Assembly: GCF_049340185.1 (NCBI RefSeq) | Contig: NZ_JBMPPC010000003.1 | Coordinates: 434,001 to 498,000, forward strand | Reading direction: 5' to 3' | Length of the DNA stretch: 64,000 nt | DNA from: Undibacterium sp049340185 | GTDB taxonomy: Bacteria; Pseudomonadota; Gammaproteobacteria; Burkholderiales; Burkholderiaceae_D | Shown here: positions 45,358 through 55,289 of the stretch, piece by piece | How the letters are laid out: each line of letters starts with the position of its first letter | How positions within the stretch are numbered: the first letter of the stretch is position 1 | The notes under the pieces: model-generated | What the model was told of the DNA's origin: nothing | Databases searched by the model: none | The model's input: only the letters and a program-made list of their open reading frames with translations | Made by a program: the position numbers and the translations under genes

Positions 45358-46209
45358 TTATTGTGTTTGCACCACTGAATTGATAAAAATCGCTGTCGTC
45401 GGTACGTCGCTTGAATTAGTAGCGACGGTCTTAAACTTGTCCATGATATCCAGACCCGTCACAATTTTGCCAAATACGGCATATCCGGGATTGCTCGTGC
45501 TGGTGTAATCGAAGCCGGTATTGCTGGCAACGTTGAAGTAAAACTGTGAGGTTGCCGAATCGACTGCACTGGTGCGTGCCATGCCGATAGTGCCGCGCAC
45601 ATTGCTCAAGCCGTTATTGGACTCTAATTTGATCGCTGCGAAAGGCGGTGTCGGTTGCTGCAAATCGCTGGTAAAGCCGCCACCCTGAGCAATCGAGAAT
45701 GATGTGCTGTTGACGACACGATGGAAAATCTTGTTCACATAAAAACCATTCTCTACATAATTCAAGAAATTATCGACGGAGATTGGCGCTTTGGCAGGGT
45801 TGAGTTCAATGACGATATCGCCTAATGTCGTTTTCATCGTGACTTGCGGCTGTGCTGCCAGCGGGATCGTCAGTGAGCCTGAATACAGCGATGCGCTGTC
45901 ACCAGCGGTGATCGATACGGCAAATGTTCCTACGGCGACCATTTTGCAGGCAAACACGCGCTGCGTCGATGTGCCACCGGCGACTTCTGTAATTTTGAGA
46001 CAGCCTGGATTGGAGATATTGATGCCTAGGTCGAGATTCTTGCCGACGACGGTCATATTGGTGACCTTACGATAGACTAGTTGGTCAGTCGTAACCGAAG
46101 TAACAGATACTGTTGATGCTGTGCTGGTAGAGCCGCTGCTGCCACCGCCGCATGCCGTTAACAAAGTGATGCTTGCGCAGCTCATTGCGATCCAGTGTAG
46201 TAATTTCAA
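45358..46209 (-). CDS. Lipoprotein cyclophilin (peptidyl-prolyl isomerase)
   Basis: A 283-residue lipoprotein: signal MKLLHWIAMSCASITLLTAC with lipobox LTAC at residue 20, then a Gly/Ser linker, an IPT/Ig-like domain (about 40-115) and a cyclophilin domain to the end. The isomerase region has IVIELNPAKAPISVDNFLNY, FYVNKIFHRVV with the catalytic-type Arg, GTIGMART and SQFYFNVASN. Some positions differ from model cyclophilins (SIAQGGGF where IQGG is usual), so activity is likely but not certain. The start is TTG, backed by AGGAG six bases upstream. The Ig-like domain before a cyclophilin is uncommon. Confidence 0.85.
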   Translation of the reverse strand: MKLLHWIAMSCASITLLTACGGGSSGSTSTASTVSVTSVTTDQLVYRKVTNMTVVGKNLDLGINISNPGCLKITEVAGGTSTQRVFACKMVAVGTFAVSITAGDSASLYSGSLTIPLAAQPQVTMKTTLGDIVIELNPAKAPISVDNFLNYVENGFYVNKIFHRVVNSTSFSIAQGGGFTSDLQQPTPPFAAIKLESNNGLSNVRGTIGMARTSAVDSATSQFYFNVASNTGFDYTSTSNPGYAVFGKIVTGLDIMDKFKTVATNSSDVPTTAIFINSVVQTQ

Positions 46210-46406
46210 TCTGTTCTCCTAAAAATAATCAAGTGGTGATAGTGATGATAAAAGTGCTAAGGGTAGTGACCAGTTTGGCGACAAAAGTAAATCGTATGAC
46301 GCCGATTATGACAAGGCAAAATCAGTATAGCGACACGCGATAGTCTGGCTGATTGTTGTAATAATTTGTTACCTGTTTGAAGTGTAACTTATCTTCACGA
46401 CCTAAA

Positions 46407-47705
46407 TTACAGCAAGCCTTCGAGCAGCAGAATATTGACCTGGTCGCCTGCACTCACATTGCCTTGTTCATGGGGGAGCACGACCATACAGTTGGCTTCT
46501 GACATAGAGCGCAAAATGCCTGAGCCTTGCGAGCCGGTGATGGCGACCTGGAGTTGTCCGTTTGACGCTACTGAAGCGATGCCGCGTTGGTACTCAGTCC
46601 TGCCAGGACGCTTACGCAGAGCAGCCAATGAGACTGCTGGAACTAAGGGAAGTTCAGGAATAGTGGCGCCCATCATACGAAGCAGGGCATTTCGCGCAAA
46701 AAAATAAAAAGTCACCATGACAGCGACGGGATTGCCGGGCAAGCCGAACAGATAGGCACTTTTTCCGGCAGAGTGAATTTTGCCAAATGCCATCGGGCGA
46801 CCAGGGCGCATGCCTATAGACCAGAAGGCGACATCTCCGAGTTGCGCCATCATTTGCTTTGTGTAGTCGGCGGCACCTACTGATACGCCACCCGAAGTGA
46901 TGATGGCATCGGCATTTTCAGCTGCCGAGCGAAACGCGGCTTCCAGTGAGGCTGGATCATCTTTGATTACGCCCATATCGACGATGTCGCAGCCGAGTCG
47001 CGTCAGCATGCCATGCAGGGTGTAACGGTTGCTGTCGTAGACACACCCCGCATCCAGTGTTTCGCCGAGCGAGCGCAACTCATCACCGGTAGAAAAAAAT
47101 GCGACACGTAATTTTCGTTGTACCGGTACTTCTGCCACGCCGAGAGAGGCGAGTAACCCTACGTCAGCGGGACGCAGTATTTTTCCTTTGAGGAGTGCCG
47201 TCTTGCCTGCCGCCAGATCCTCACCTTTGAGACGCCGGTTGTCACCTGCCGTAACTTTGCCGGCAGGGACATCTACTTGAGTCGTGGAGGCATTGAGCGT
47301 GAACTCTTGCGGAATGACCGTATCGCATGACTCGGGCATGACCGCTCCCGTCATAATGCGTATGCATTCCCCGGTGTTGACTATTCCTGCAAAGGCTCGT
47401 CCGGCATAAGCCGTTCCCTTGATTATTAATGTAGTGGTCTGATTTACGGACAGATCGCTGCCACGTAGGGCATAGCCATCCATCGCCGAATTATCATGCG
47501 ATGGCACGTTGATGCCGGAGACGATATCTTTTGCCAGAACCCGTCCTAATGCCTCGCGTATCGCTACTTTTTCGATGGACGATATGGGCGTAATAAATTG
47601 CTGAATGATCTGCTGTGCCTGCGCTACTGGCAAGGCATCAGGGTCATAGCCGGACATGCAACTGACGACTTCGTGCAGGCTGTTTGGTGGGGGTGTGGAC
47701 GTCAT
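46407..47705 (-). CDS. moeA: Molybdopterin molybdenumtransferase
   Basis: MoeA inserts molybdate into adenylylated molybdopterin. The 432-residue protein has SHDNSAMDGYALRG with the conserved Asp, the RIMTGAVMPE motif, GVAEVPVQRKLRVAFFSTGDEL, the MPT-binding TSGGVSVGAADY and RPGRPMAFG/LPGNPVA. All domains are present. It starts eight bases after mobA and ends the moaA-mobA-moeA cluster. Confidence 0.96.
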   Translation of the reverse strand: MTSTPPPNSLHEVVSCMSGYDPDALPVAQAQQIIQQFITPISSIEKVAIREALGRVLAKDIVSGINVPSHDNSAMDGYALRGSDLSVNQTTTLIIKGTAYAGRAFAGIVNTGECIRIMTGAVMPESCDTVIPQEFTLNASTTQVDVPAGKVTAGDNRRLKGEDLAAGKTALLKGKILRPADVGLLASLGVAEVPVQRKLRVAFFSTGDELRSLGETLDAGCVYDSNRYTLHGMLTRLGCDIVDMGVIKDDPASLEAAFRSAAENADAIITSGGVSVGAADYTKQMMAQLGDVAFWSIGMRPGRPMAFGKIHSAGKSAYLFGLPGNPVAVMVTFYFFARNALLRMMGATIPELPLVPAVSLAALRKRPGRTEYQRGIASVASNGQLQVAITGSQGSGILRSMSEANCMVVLPHEQGNVSAGDQVNILLLEGLL

Positions 47706-47713
47706 GTGAAGGT

Positions 47714-48358
47714 TTAATTGTCGAATTGTCGCAAGTCTTGCAGGGTGTTGATGTTGCGGAAGGCAGCAACGTCGTCAAATACGACTTCGACGATGTTTAA
47801 TGATGCGTACCACGCATCTACTTTGCGTCCTCCCTGATCTAGAAAATCGCTCAGATGAGCCAGCACGGAGGATTTCATGAGCGAGAAGACTGGATGTGCT
47901 TGTTTTGCGACTGTTTCCCCATTGGATTCGATGGTGACTGCTACCGCCAGATCTACATCCTCCAAGACCAATGCACTTGACAGGCGTTCGACTAGATCCG
48001 CTGGCAGGAATGGAGAGTCGCAGGGTACGCTGACCAAGTAGGGTGTTTTACAGTGATGTAAACCCGTCTGTAAGCCCGCCAGAGGGCCTGCAAAGCCATC
48101 AATTTTGTCTTGACATACTTCAGCCCCAAAAGCTGCATAGGCTGCCAGATGCTGATTGGCATTGATGATGATCTCTCCAACCTGTGGTGATAAGCGCAAA
48201 AATGCGTGCATCGCCATTGGTGACCCGCGAAACACTTGCAGGCCTTTGTCGAGGGTGCCCATACGCGTGCCGCGACCTCCTGCGAGGATCAGTCCGGTAA
48301 TAAGTTGTTGATCTATGCGTGTCATTTTTAACGAAGTATCCGGTGCTGTGTGCGACAT
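47714..48358 (-). CDS. mobA: Molybdenum cofactor guanylyltransferase
   Basis: MobA joins GMP to molybdenum-molybdopterin to give the guanine dinucleotide cofactor used by DMSO-reductase-type enzymes. The 214-residue protein has the nucleotide-binding N-terminus LILAGGRGTRMGTLDKGL with the conserved Lys, VSVPCDSPFLPADLVERL with the Mg-binding Asp, and HPVFSLMKSSV. An internal ATG 11 codons on is a possible start. It lies between moaA (140 bases upstream) and moeA, so the cell makes the bis-MGD type cofactor. Confidence 0.93.
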   Translation of the reverse strand: MSHTAPDTSLKMTRIDQQLITGLILAGGRGTRMGTLDKGLQVFRGSPMAMHAFLRLSPQVGEIIINANQHLAAYAAFGAEVCQDKIDGFAGPLAGLQTGLHHCKTPYLVSVPCDSPFLPADLVERLSSALVLEDVDLAVAVTIESNGETVAKQAHPVFSLMKSSVLAHLSDFLDQGGRKVDAWYASLNIVEVVFDDVAAFRNINTLQDLRQFDN

Positions 48359-48498
48359 TGTCAGGTAAGAAGGAAATACAGATCAAGTGGTCTATTTCCG
48401 GTCAGTTACTGCTCGCCCTTTGGTTTGGTGCAGATGCTTGTCGCTGGCTGCGATTGACTTATCATCGCCATCTAAAAATAGCCTGTGTGGTATGCGTA

Positions 48499-49626
48499 TC
48501 AACCACCAATATACGACATTTCGATTTTCTTCCTGCTCTTGATTAACTCTTCGGTTTGCTGACTGCGCAACTCGGAATAACGGTCTGAACGTTTCTTCCA
48601 TAGCTGCGCAATGACGTTAGAAATGGCTAGATCGGAATGCAGGTGATGTTCATCACGTAGCAGTGATCGCAGGTCATGTCCATGTGTGGCAAACAGGCAG
48701 GTATACAATTTTCCTTCGGTAGAGAGGCGTGCGCGGCTGCATTCATGGCAAAAAGTTTGAGTGACACTGGAGATGACGCCGATTTCTCCGCTACCGTCCA
48801 GATAACGCCAGCGTTCTGCGGTCTCTCCTGCGTAATTTGCCTGGGTTGGCAATAGCGATAATCCAGCATCGTTCAAAATTTGTATGACCTTGGCTGAGGG
48901 AATAACTTCATTCAGTTTCCAGCCATTGGAGGCACCGACATCCATATATTCGATGAATCTGAGTATATGAGGCGTCGCTTTGAAATAGCGTGCCATCGGA
49001 ATGATTTCACTGTCGTTCAAGCCGGCCTTGACGACCATGTTTACCTTGACTGGTCCCAGTCCCGCGCGATGCGCCGCGTCGATACCGTCGAGTACATCTG
49101 ATACAGGGAAGTCCACATCATTCATTTGTTTAAATGTAGTGTCATTCATGGAGTCAAGTGACACGGTCACTCGCGATAGTCCCGCATCTCTCAGGTCCTG
49201 TGCTTTACGTGCCAGTAGTGATCCGTTGGTCGTCAGAGTCAGGTCAATATCGCTGCCATCGCTTGCCTTGAGCTTGGTCAGCATCTCGATCAGCCTTTCG
49301 ATGTTTTTACGCAGCAGCGGTTCTCCGCCGGTAAGTCGAATTTTTCTGACGCCATGAGCAACGAAAATTTTTGCGATGCGGGTAATTTCTTCAAAACTGA
49401 GTAACGAAGTTTGCGGTAAAAAACGGTAGTCCTTGTCGAACACTTCTTTCGGCATGCAATAGACGCAACGGAAATTACAGCGATCTGTTACTGAGATACG
49501 CAGATCGTGCAACGGACGATGCAAGCTATCTCTGAGTTGGCCGTCAGGTTCTATTAAACGATCTGGAACCGTTAAGGTTTGTTCGCGCTGCCGGTAATCC
49601 GTCAGAGGGATAAATTTTTCAGACAT
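48499..49626 (-). CDS. moaA: GTP 3',8-cyclase
   Basis: Radical SAM enzyme of 375 residues that starts molybdopterin synthesis from GTP. The first iron-sulfur cluster uses CNFRCVYC (CxxxCxxC), the second CHEC plus Cys in LYTCLF. RKIRLTGGEPLLRKNIERL is the SAM-binding glycine motif, and the C-terminus ends in the functional Gly-Gly (SYIGG). A TTG at 49653 could add nine residues, but the ATG at 49626 gives the usual N-terminus. First gene of the cluster. Confidence 0.96.
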   Translation of the reverse strand: MSEKFIPLTDYRQREQTLTVPDRLIEPDGQLRDSLHRPLHDLRISVTDRCNFRCVYCMPKEVFDKDYRFLPQTSLLSFEEITRIAKIFVAHGVRKIRLTGGEPLLRKNIERLIEMLTKLKASDGSDIDLTLTTNGSLLARKAQDLRDAGLSRVTVSLDSMNDTTFKQMNDVDFPVSDVLDGIDAAHRAGLGPVKVNMVVKAGLNDSEIIPMARYFKATPHILRFIEYMDVGASNGWKLNEVIPSAKVIQILNDAGLSLLPTQANYAGETAERWRYLDGSGEIGVISSVTQTFCHECSRARLSTEGKLYTCLFATHGHDLRSLLRDEHHLHSDLAISNVIAQLWKKRSDRYSELRSQQTEELIKSRKKIEMSYIGG

Positions 49627-49714
49627 GAAGTTCAGACAAAGTAGGTATTGCAAAGTAATTCAGCGCACTAGACCGAAAAGATACCACGAGAAGCGATAAC
49701 GGGTTTGTGCAAAA

Positions 49715-49750
49715 AAATAACCCGGCAACATCACTGTTGCCGGGTTATTT
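49715..49750. terminator. Strong bidirectional terminator after rne
   Basis: AAATAACCCGGCAACA and TGTTGCCGGGTTATTT pair perfectly over 16 bases with a TCAC loop, flanked by A and T runs. It lies 115 bases after the rne stop and should insulate rne from moaA. Confidence 0.9.
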
Positions 49751-49864
49751 CATTCAGATAATTAGACCAGATTTGCCAGTTTTATAGTCATGAATTTTAT
49801 ATTCATCAGCTTTGGATTTAAAAGCTTTGGATGTTTAAAAAATCCCGTGAATAGGTTGGCTTAA

Positions 49865-52813
49865 TTACTTCTTGGTTTCAACCAAAACCAAGGGCTCGCT
49901 GGCAGCAGTAGCAACTGGCTTGCGTTCCCGTGGTACACGTGGCGCTACCGTAGCAGTTGCTGCTGATGCTTGTGCGGCACGCAGTTTTTCTGGGTTAGTA
50001 CTCGCCAATACCAGACCTGCCTGTTGCAGCATGACATTTAAGCTCTCTACGGGCATTACAACCGCTTCTACGGGTTTTGATGCCACGACTGGTGCCGTCG
50101 TAGTCGCTACTGCTACCGCTGGCACTTCCGTGGTTGCCGGAGCGCTAACGGTCGGAGCAGATTCAACTACCTGAACTGTTTCGGCTACTGGCGGTGTGAC
50201 TGGGGCAATTACTGGAGCAACGATGTCATTTGCGACATTGATTGCCGCCGCTGGTGCCGGAGTCAGGTCCAGATGTGCCTGAACCGGTGCTGCCACTGCT
50301 GGTACGTCAGATTGTGCCGGAGCTGTCGCTACTGCTTCAACGAAAACAGGTGTCGTTACGACCTCAGCCGGCATGACAGGCTGAACAGCAACAGGAGCTG
50401 GCGTTACTTCGACTGGCGCAGTATGGTTCGAGATGGCGGCGATCTCAGAAGATTCTGCAACGGTTTCCGCAATTGCAGCTACGGCGTTGATTGGCATGAC
50501 TGGTGCTTCTTCGTGTGACACGAATTCATTGCCAGAAACGGCATCGCTATTTTCCGTATTGTCACCAGCTTCACGGTCACGACGGTTGCGATTGCGACCA
50601 CCACGACGGCGACGGCGACGAGCTTCACCTTGTTCTGCGTTTTCGCCTTCTACTGCGTTCGGCGTCAAAGACTTTGTATTGTCTGTTACGTCGTTTGTTA
50701 CTGCCACCGATGGTACGGCATTCGCAGCCAGAGCAGCAGTATTCAGGTTGGCATCAGCAGATTTTGAGTCGCCCTGAGTTTCCTTGCGCTCTTCGCGTTG
50801 ACGTTGTTGACGATCACGACGAGTTTCTTGCTTAGGTTCTTGCGGATCGCGCTCTTCGCGTGGTGGACGTGCTTGTTTTGGCGGACGCGGAGCTTGTTCC
50901 TGGGGTGCCGGTTTTACGGAATCATCCTTCTCTGCACGATTAGTCGCAGGTCGTTCTTCGCGGTCTTCACGATCTCGTCCACGGCCATTACGGCTACGAT
51001 TACGCTGACCACGACTATTGCGGTCACGTTCAGATCGTTCACGGCTTTGCGATTTTTCTGCTACTGCCGGTACTTCAGCGACTGCTTCTGCTGGTTTTGA
51101 GCGGAACAGGTTAAACAACTTGCTGAAGAAACCTTCTGAGGCTGGTTTGGCAGCCGCGACCAAAACTGGCGCTGCAACGGGAACTTCTTTGCGTTCTACG
51201 ATAGGTGCAGTATCTGGAGTGATACTTTTTACCATTGCTTCCTGGCGTGGCTTGACATCCTCTTTCTGACGCTTGCTATAGCCGATATCTGTATCTGCCT
51301 GCTCAGCCATCGCATAACTGGCGTGATGTTCTTCCAGACGTGGATCATCTGTTTTCAGACGGTCCAGTTTATAGTGAGGCGTTTCCAAATGCGTATTTGG
51401 AATCAAAATGACAGTGACGCGATGACGTGTTTCAATTTTCAGAATTTCGCCGCGTTTTTCGTTCAGCAAGAATGCCGCAACATCGACCGGCACTTGTACG
51501 TGGATCGCTGCTGAATTTTCTTTCATTGCTTCTTCCTGGATGATGCGCAGGACTTGCAATGCAGAAGACTCGGTATCGCGGATGTGGCCAGTGCCATTGC
51601 AGCGCGGGCAGGTCACATGACTGCCTTCGGATAAAGAAGGGCGCAGACGTTGACGAGATAATTCCATCAGGCCAAAACGGGAAATTTTACCCATCTGGAC
51701 GCGTGCGCGGTCATAGCGCAAGGCATCTTTCAGGCGGGTTTCCACTTCACGCTGGTTCTTGGCGTTTTCCATATCGATAAAATCGATCACGATCAAGCCG
51801 CCCAGATCACGTAGACGCAATTGACGTGCGACTTCTTCGGCCGCTTCACAGTTGGTATTGAATGCGGTTGTCTCGATATCGCCACCGCGGGTTGAGCGCG
51901 CTGAGTTGACGTCAACGGACACCAAAGCTTCAGTGTGATCAATCACAATTGCGCCGCCTGATGGCAATGGCACGGTGCGGCTGTAGGCTGTTTCGATCTG
52001 ATGTTCGATCTGGAAGCGGGAGAACAGCGGTACGTCGTCGCTATAACGCTTAACACGGTGCACCATGTCTGGCATGACGTGGCTCATGAACTGCTGGGCT
52101 TGTTCGTAGATTTCGTCAGTATCGATCAGGATTTCGCCGATATCTGGCTGGAAGTAATCGCGGATCGCGCGAATAACCAAGGACGATTCCTGATAGATCA
52201 GAAACGCGCCGGCAGAGGATTTGCCTGCTCCTTCGATGGCGCGCCAGAGTTGCATCAGGTAGTTTAAATCCCATTGCAATTCGTCGACGTTACGGCCAAT
52301 ACCTGCGGTACGTGCAATGACGGACATGCCAGTAGGCAAGTCCAGTTTATCCATCGTTTCGCGTAATTCCTGACGATCCTCACCCTCAACACGACGGGAA
52401 ACACCACCACCGCGAGGGTTGTTTGGCATCAATACCAGATAGCGGCCAGCCAGAGAGATGAACGAGGTCAGCGCTGCGCCTTTATTGCCACGCTCTTCTT
52501 TTTCAACTTGGACCATAATTTCCTGGCCCTCACGCAACGCATCTTTGATGGAAGCATTGCGAACATCAATACCTTCTTTGAAGTAACCGCGGGCTACTTC
52601 TTTAAATGGTAAGAAACCGTGACGTTCTTCGCCATAATTGACGAAACAGGCTTCAAGGGAGGGTTCGATGCGGGTGATAACGCCTTTGTAAATGTTGGAC
52701 TTACGTAATTCACGTCCGGCGGTTTCGATATCGATGTCGATGAGTTTTTGCCCATTGACAATGGCTACGCGCAATTCTTCTTGCTGCGTCGCATTAAATA
52801 GCATGCGTTTCAT
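49865..52813 (-). CDS. rne: Ribonuclease E
   Basis: Essential endoribonuclease of 982 residues that begins mRNA decay and processes rRNA and tRNA precursors. The N-terminal half is complete: S1 domain (to about 120, KGVITRIEPSLEACFVNYGE), 5'-sensor and DNase-I-like catalytic part (VIDHTEALVSVDVNSARSTR, LRDLGGLIVIDFIDME) and the zinc link CPRC at TCPRCNGTGH. The C-terminal half is unlike E. coli's: an Arg-rich RNA-binding part (ARRRRRRGGRNRNRRDRE and earlier RSERDRNSRGQRN) and a long Ala/Val/Pro tail of low complexity, so any degradosome scaffold sites are not visible. Start is the ATG at 52813. Confidence 0.97.
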   Translation of the reverse strand: MKRMLFNATQQEELRVAIVNGQKLIDIDIETAGRELRKSNIYKGVITRIEPSLEACFVNYGEERHGFLPFKEVARGYFKEGIDVRNASIKDALREGQEIMVQVEKEERGNKGAALTSFISLAGRYLVLMPNNPRGGGVSRRVEGEDRQELRETMDKLDLPTGMSVIARTAGIGRNVDELQWDLNYLMQLWRAIEGAGKSSAGAFLIYQESSLVIRAIRDYFQPDIGEILIDTDEIYEQAQQFMSHVMPDMVHRVKRYSDDVPLFSRFQIEHQIETAYSRTVPLPSGGAIVIDHTEALVSVDVNSARSTRGGDIETTAFNTNCEAAEEVARQLRLRDLGGLIVIDFIDMENAKNQREVETRLKDALRYDRARVQMGKISRFGLMELSRQRLRPSLSEGSHVTCPRCNGTGHIRDTESSALQVLRIIQEEAMKENSAAIHVQVPVDVAAFLLNEKRGEILKIETRHRVTVILIPNTHLETPHYKLDRLKTDDPRLEEHHASYAMAEQADTDIGYSKRQKEDVKPRQEAMVKSITPDTAPIVERKEVPVAAPVLVAAAKPASEGFFSKLFNLFRSKPAEAVAEVPAVAEKSQSRERSERDRNSRGQRNRSRNGRGRDREDREERPATNRAEKDDSVKPAPQEQAPRPPKQARPPREERDPQEPKQETRRDRQQRQREERKETQGDSKSADANLNTAALAANAVPSVAVTNDVTDNTKSLTPNAVEGENAEQGEARRRRRRGGRNRNRRDREAGDNTENSDAVSGNEFVSHEEAPVMPINAVAAIAETVAESSEIAAISNHTAPVEVTPAPVAVQPVMPAEVVTTPVFVEAVATAPAQSDVPAVAAPVQAHLDLTPAPAAAINVANDIVAPVIAPVTPPVAETVQVVESAPTVSAPATTEVPAVAVATTTAPVVASKPVEAVVMPVESLNVMLQQAGLVLASTNPEKLRAAQASAATATVAPRVPRERKPVATAASEPLVLVETKK

Positions 52814-53496
52814 GGTTCTGCTCCGTGACCTTTTGGTCATCTTGTGTTGTTACCCCGTTAGTGCGAGGCAAGCAACTTGCGTACATTGGGATGTATGCGA
52901 GAACGGAGAGTCTGATGGGGCGGGAAATGCCTCTGGCGCAACAGAATCAATTACTACTGACGAGATATCCGACATATCCGACAACTATGTCTGAAAGCGA
53001 CTGGCAGAGTTGATGCCGTCCCTGAATATGATCGCTAGCTTACTTCTGTTGCGCACCAGGCGCGGATGACTTTAATTGTGGATCGAGTGCACATGTCCCC
53101 CGCGTTGTCTGATTCGTGTTTTATCGTACAAAACATGAATACAACGCCAGGCGATGAGCAACTTGTTGAGTGCCAAACCATCTTTGATTAATTGTATTTG
53201 GCGAAATCGATCACACTGGTCAAAATCATCAACCGGCAAGCACGGGTGTAATAAATATACAAACGTCTCTTGCTGGACTGATCCTTACTATTCAAACTTT
53301 CTGATCCAAATCATTACATCCTGTCCGATTGCCACAATTGGTTGCAACCCTGACCAATATAATGATGTGCATACACATCTTTTCCATCGAATTTGCAAAT
53401 TGGCGAGGCCGATGAACATGCCCCTGTGTAGAATACGCGTTTATTCATACACCAGCTAAAGCCTAAAGCTGAAGCGAAAACGATTATATATTCAAA
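52814..53496. other. Divergent control region rne-rluC (683 bp)
   Basis: No gene is convincing here. Reading towards rne, a small hairpin (TGACC, AAAA loop, GGTCA; plus-strand 52826-52839) lies just before the GGAG ribosome binding site, so it could tune rne translation. A long leader is usual for rne, which represses itself through its 5' region in E. coli. The part near rluC is AT-rich. A 100-codon frame at 53154 has no family-like composition or ribosome binding site. Confidence 0.55.
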
Positions 53497-54516
53497 ATGA
53501 AGGACTTAGCGATAAATAATAGGAAGCCACCTGAAAAACAGGGGCAAAACAGTGCTTCCAGCCATCCTTCTCATGCGTCGTCGCAAGTGCTGCCTCAGGT
53601 TCAGCTCGTTACTATCGCTGAAGAGGATGCAGGGCAGCGAATAGATAACTATTTAATACGAATATGTAAAGGCGTGCCAAAAAGTCATGTTTACCGTATT
53701 TTACGATCCGGTGAGGTGCGGGTAAATAAGGGGCGGATTGATCAGCTCTATCGCTTGAAGGAGGGCGATATTGTTCGCATACCACCAATTCGTATTGCTG
53801 AAACCTCTACGCAGATCGTCCCGGGAGCAGAGTTTGACATCGTATTTGAGGATAAGTATCTGCTCATTATTGATAAGCCGGCCGGCGTCGCTGTCCACGG
53901 CGGGTCCGGAGTGAGTTATGGTGTTATTGAACAACTCCGGGCATCCCGGCCAGAGGCCAAATTTTTGGAGCTGGTACATCGTCTTGATAGGGAAACTTCC
54001 GGTATTTTGTTGCTGGCTAAGAAACGAACGGCTTTGACCAATCTGCATGAACAAATGCGTGACGGCTTGACCGACAAGCGTTATCTGACCTTGGTCCATG
54101 GCGACTGGAAAAATGCACGTCAACATGTAAAGTTGCCATTGCATAAGTACACAACCGCTGACGGAGAGCGGCGCGTCAGGGTGCAGGCAGATGGTATGGC
54201 ATCCCATACCGTGTTCTCACTGAAGAAAAAATTCCATAAGTTCGCACTGCTAGAGGCTGAATTAAAGACTGGCCGCACACATCAGATTCGCGTGCACTTA
54301 TCGTCCAGCGGTTTTGCAATTGCAGGTGACGATAAGTATGGTGATTTTGCACTTAACCGTGCTTTGCTCAAGCCGACGGAGCAGCGCGGAGTTCTGAAGA
54401 GAATGTTTCTGCACGCACATCAAATTACTTTTACTCATCCTGAAACTGGTCAGGAAATGACACTCAATGCCCCGTTGCCGACGGATTGCCAGAGTTTTCT
54501 TAAAAGCCTGGTTTAG
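53497..54516 (+). CDS. rluC: 23S rRNA pseudouridine synthase, RluC type
   Basis: Makes pseudouridine in 23S rRNA (positions 955, 2504 and 2580 in E. coli). The 339-residue protein has an S4 RNA-binding domain (QRIDNYLIRICKGVPKSHVY, then LRSGEVRVNKGR) and the RluA-type catalytic domain with the Asp in HRLDRETSGILLL and the KTGRTHQIRVHL motif. It is divergent from rne and begins the rluC-HAD-Rieske-sppA row. It has no strong ribosome binding site. Confidence 0.93.
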   Translation: MKDLAINNRKPPEKQGQNSASSHPSHASSQVLPQVQLVTIAEEDAGQRIDNYLIRICKGVPKSHVYRILRSGEVRVNKGRIDQLYRLKEGDIVRIPPIRIAETSTQIVPGAEFDIVFEDKYLLIIDKPAGVAVHGGSGVSYGVIEQLRASRPEAKFLELVHRLDRETSGILLLAKKRTALTNLHEQMRDGLTDKRYLTLVHGDWKNARQHVKLPLHKYTTADGERRVRVQADGMASHTVFSLKKKFHKFALLEAELKTGRTHQIRVHLSSSGFAIAGDDKYGDFALNRALLKPTEQRGVLKRMFLHAHQITFTHPETGQEMTLNAPLPTDCQSFLKSLV

Positions 54517-54618
54517 CGGGTAAAAACTTAATCCTTTATTAAGGGTAAAATAGTTACTTCGATTATTTAGGGTACTGGCAACGCACTGCGTCAGACAGGT
54601 TTGTGGTGAAGAAAGAAT

Positions 54619-55278
54619 ATGGCAAAAAAGCAATTTGATTTTATTGTGTTTGATTGGGATGGCACATTGATGGATAGCACGGCAACGATCGTGCAATGTA
54701 TCCAGGCAGCAGCAAAAGATCTTGGTTTACCTGTTCCGGATGAAAAAGCAGCCGCTTATGTCATTGGTTTGTCTCTGGCAGATGCGATGCAGGCTGCCTT
54801 GCCAGATATCGATCCGAAATATTATCCTCGCATGGTAGAGCGCTATCGTCATCATTATCTAGCGCGTGATCACGAGCTACCTTTGTTTCCGGGTGTCAGA
54901 GAAATGCTGGCTGAATTATCTCAGGACGGTTATTTCCTTGCGGTAGCAACGGGGAAAAGTCGTGTTGGATTAAGTCGTGCACTGCACACAGCAAAGTTAT
55001 TATCGGTTTTTGATGCCACTCGTTGTTCCGATGAAACATTCTCCAAGCCGCATCCGGCAATGTTGCAAGAGCTGACCCGAGAGTTGGGGCAGGACATGGA
55101 GCGTACCCTGATGATCGGAGATACAACACATGACTTGCTGATGGCGAGTAATGCAGGTGCAGCGGCAATTGCCGTTGAATATGGCGCACATGATGCCGCG
55201 ACATTGCAATCGCACAATCCTCTTTACTCAGCCAAGACAGTTGCGGAATTGCATGCATGGCTTAGTCAGAATGCCTGA
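54619..55278 (+). CDS. HAD-superfamily phosphatase (phosphoglycolate phosphatase-like)
   Basis: A 219-residue HAD hydrolase. Motif I FDWDGTLMDS gives the nucleophile Asp, motif II is VATGKSRVG, motif III the Lys in SKPHPAML, and motif IV IGDTTHDLLMA; a helical cap lies between I and II. It resembles Gph but substrate cannot be fixed. It follows rluC by 102 bases and comes 11 bases before the Rieske gene, a conserved betaproteobacterial neighbourhood. Confidence 0.9.
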   Translation: MAKKQFDFIVFDWDGTLMDSTATIVQCIQAAAKDLGLPVPDEKAAAYVIGLSLADAMQAALPDIDPKYYPRMVERYRHHYLARDHELPLFPGVREMLAELSQDGYFLAVATGKSRVGLSRALHTAKLLSVFDATRCSDETFSKPHPAMLQELTRELGQDMERTLMIGDTTHDLLMASNAGAAAIAVEYGAHDAATLQSHNPLYSAKTVAELHAWLSQNA

Positions 55279-55289
55279 GGAGATCAAAC

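Noticed and set aside
51018..51269. Long plus-strand frames opposite the rne tail
   Set aside because: Shadows of the low-complexity Ala/Val/Pro and Arg-rich tail of RNase E.
53154..53459. 101-codon frame between rne and rluC
   Set aside because: No ribosome binding site, odd composition with many Cys and His, and no family features; kept as control region.
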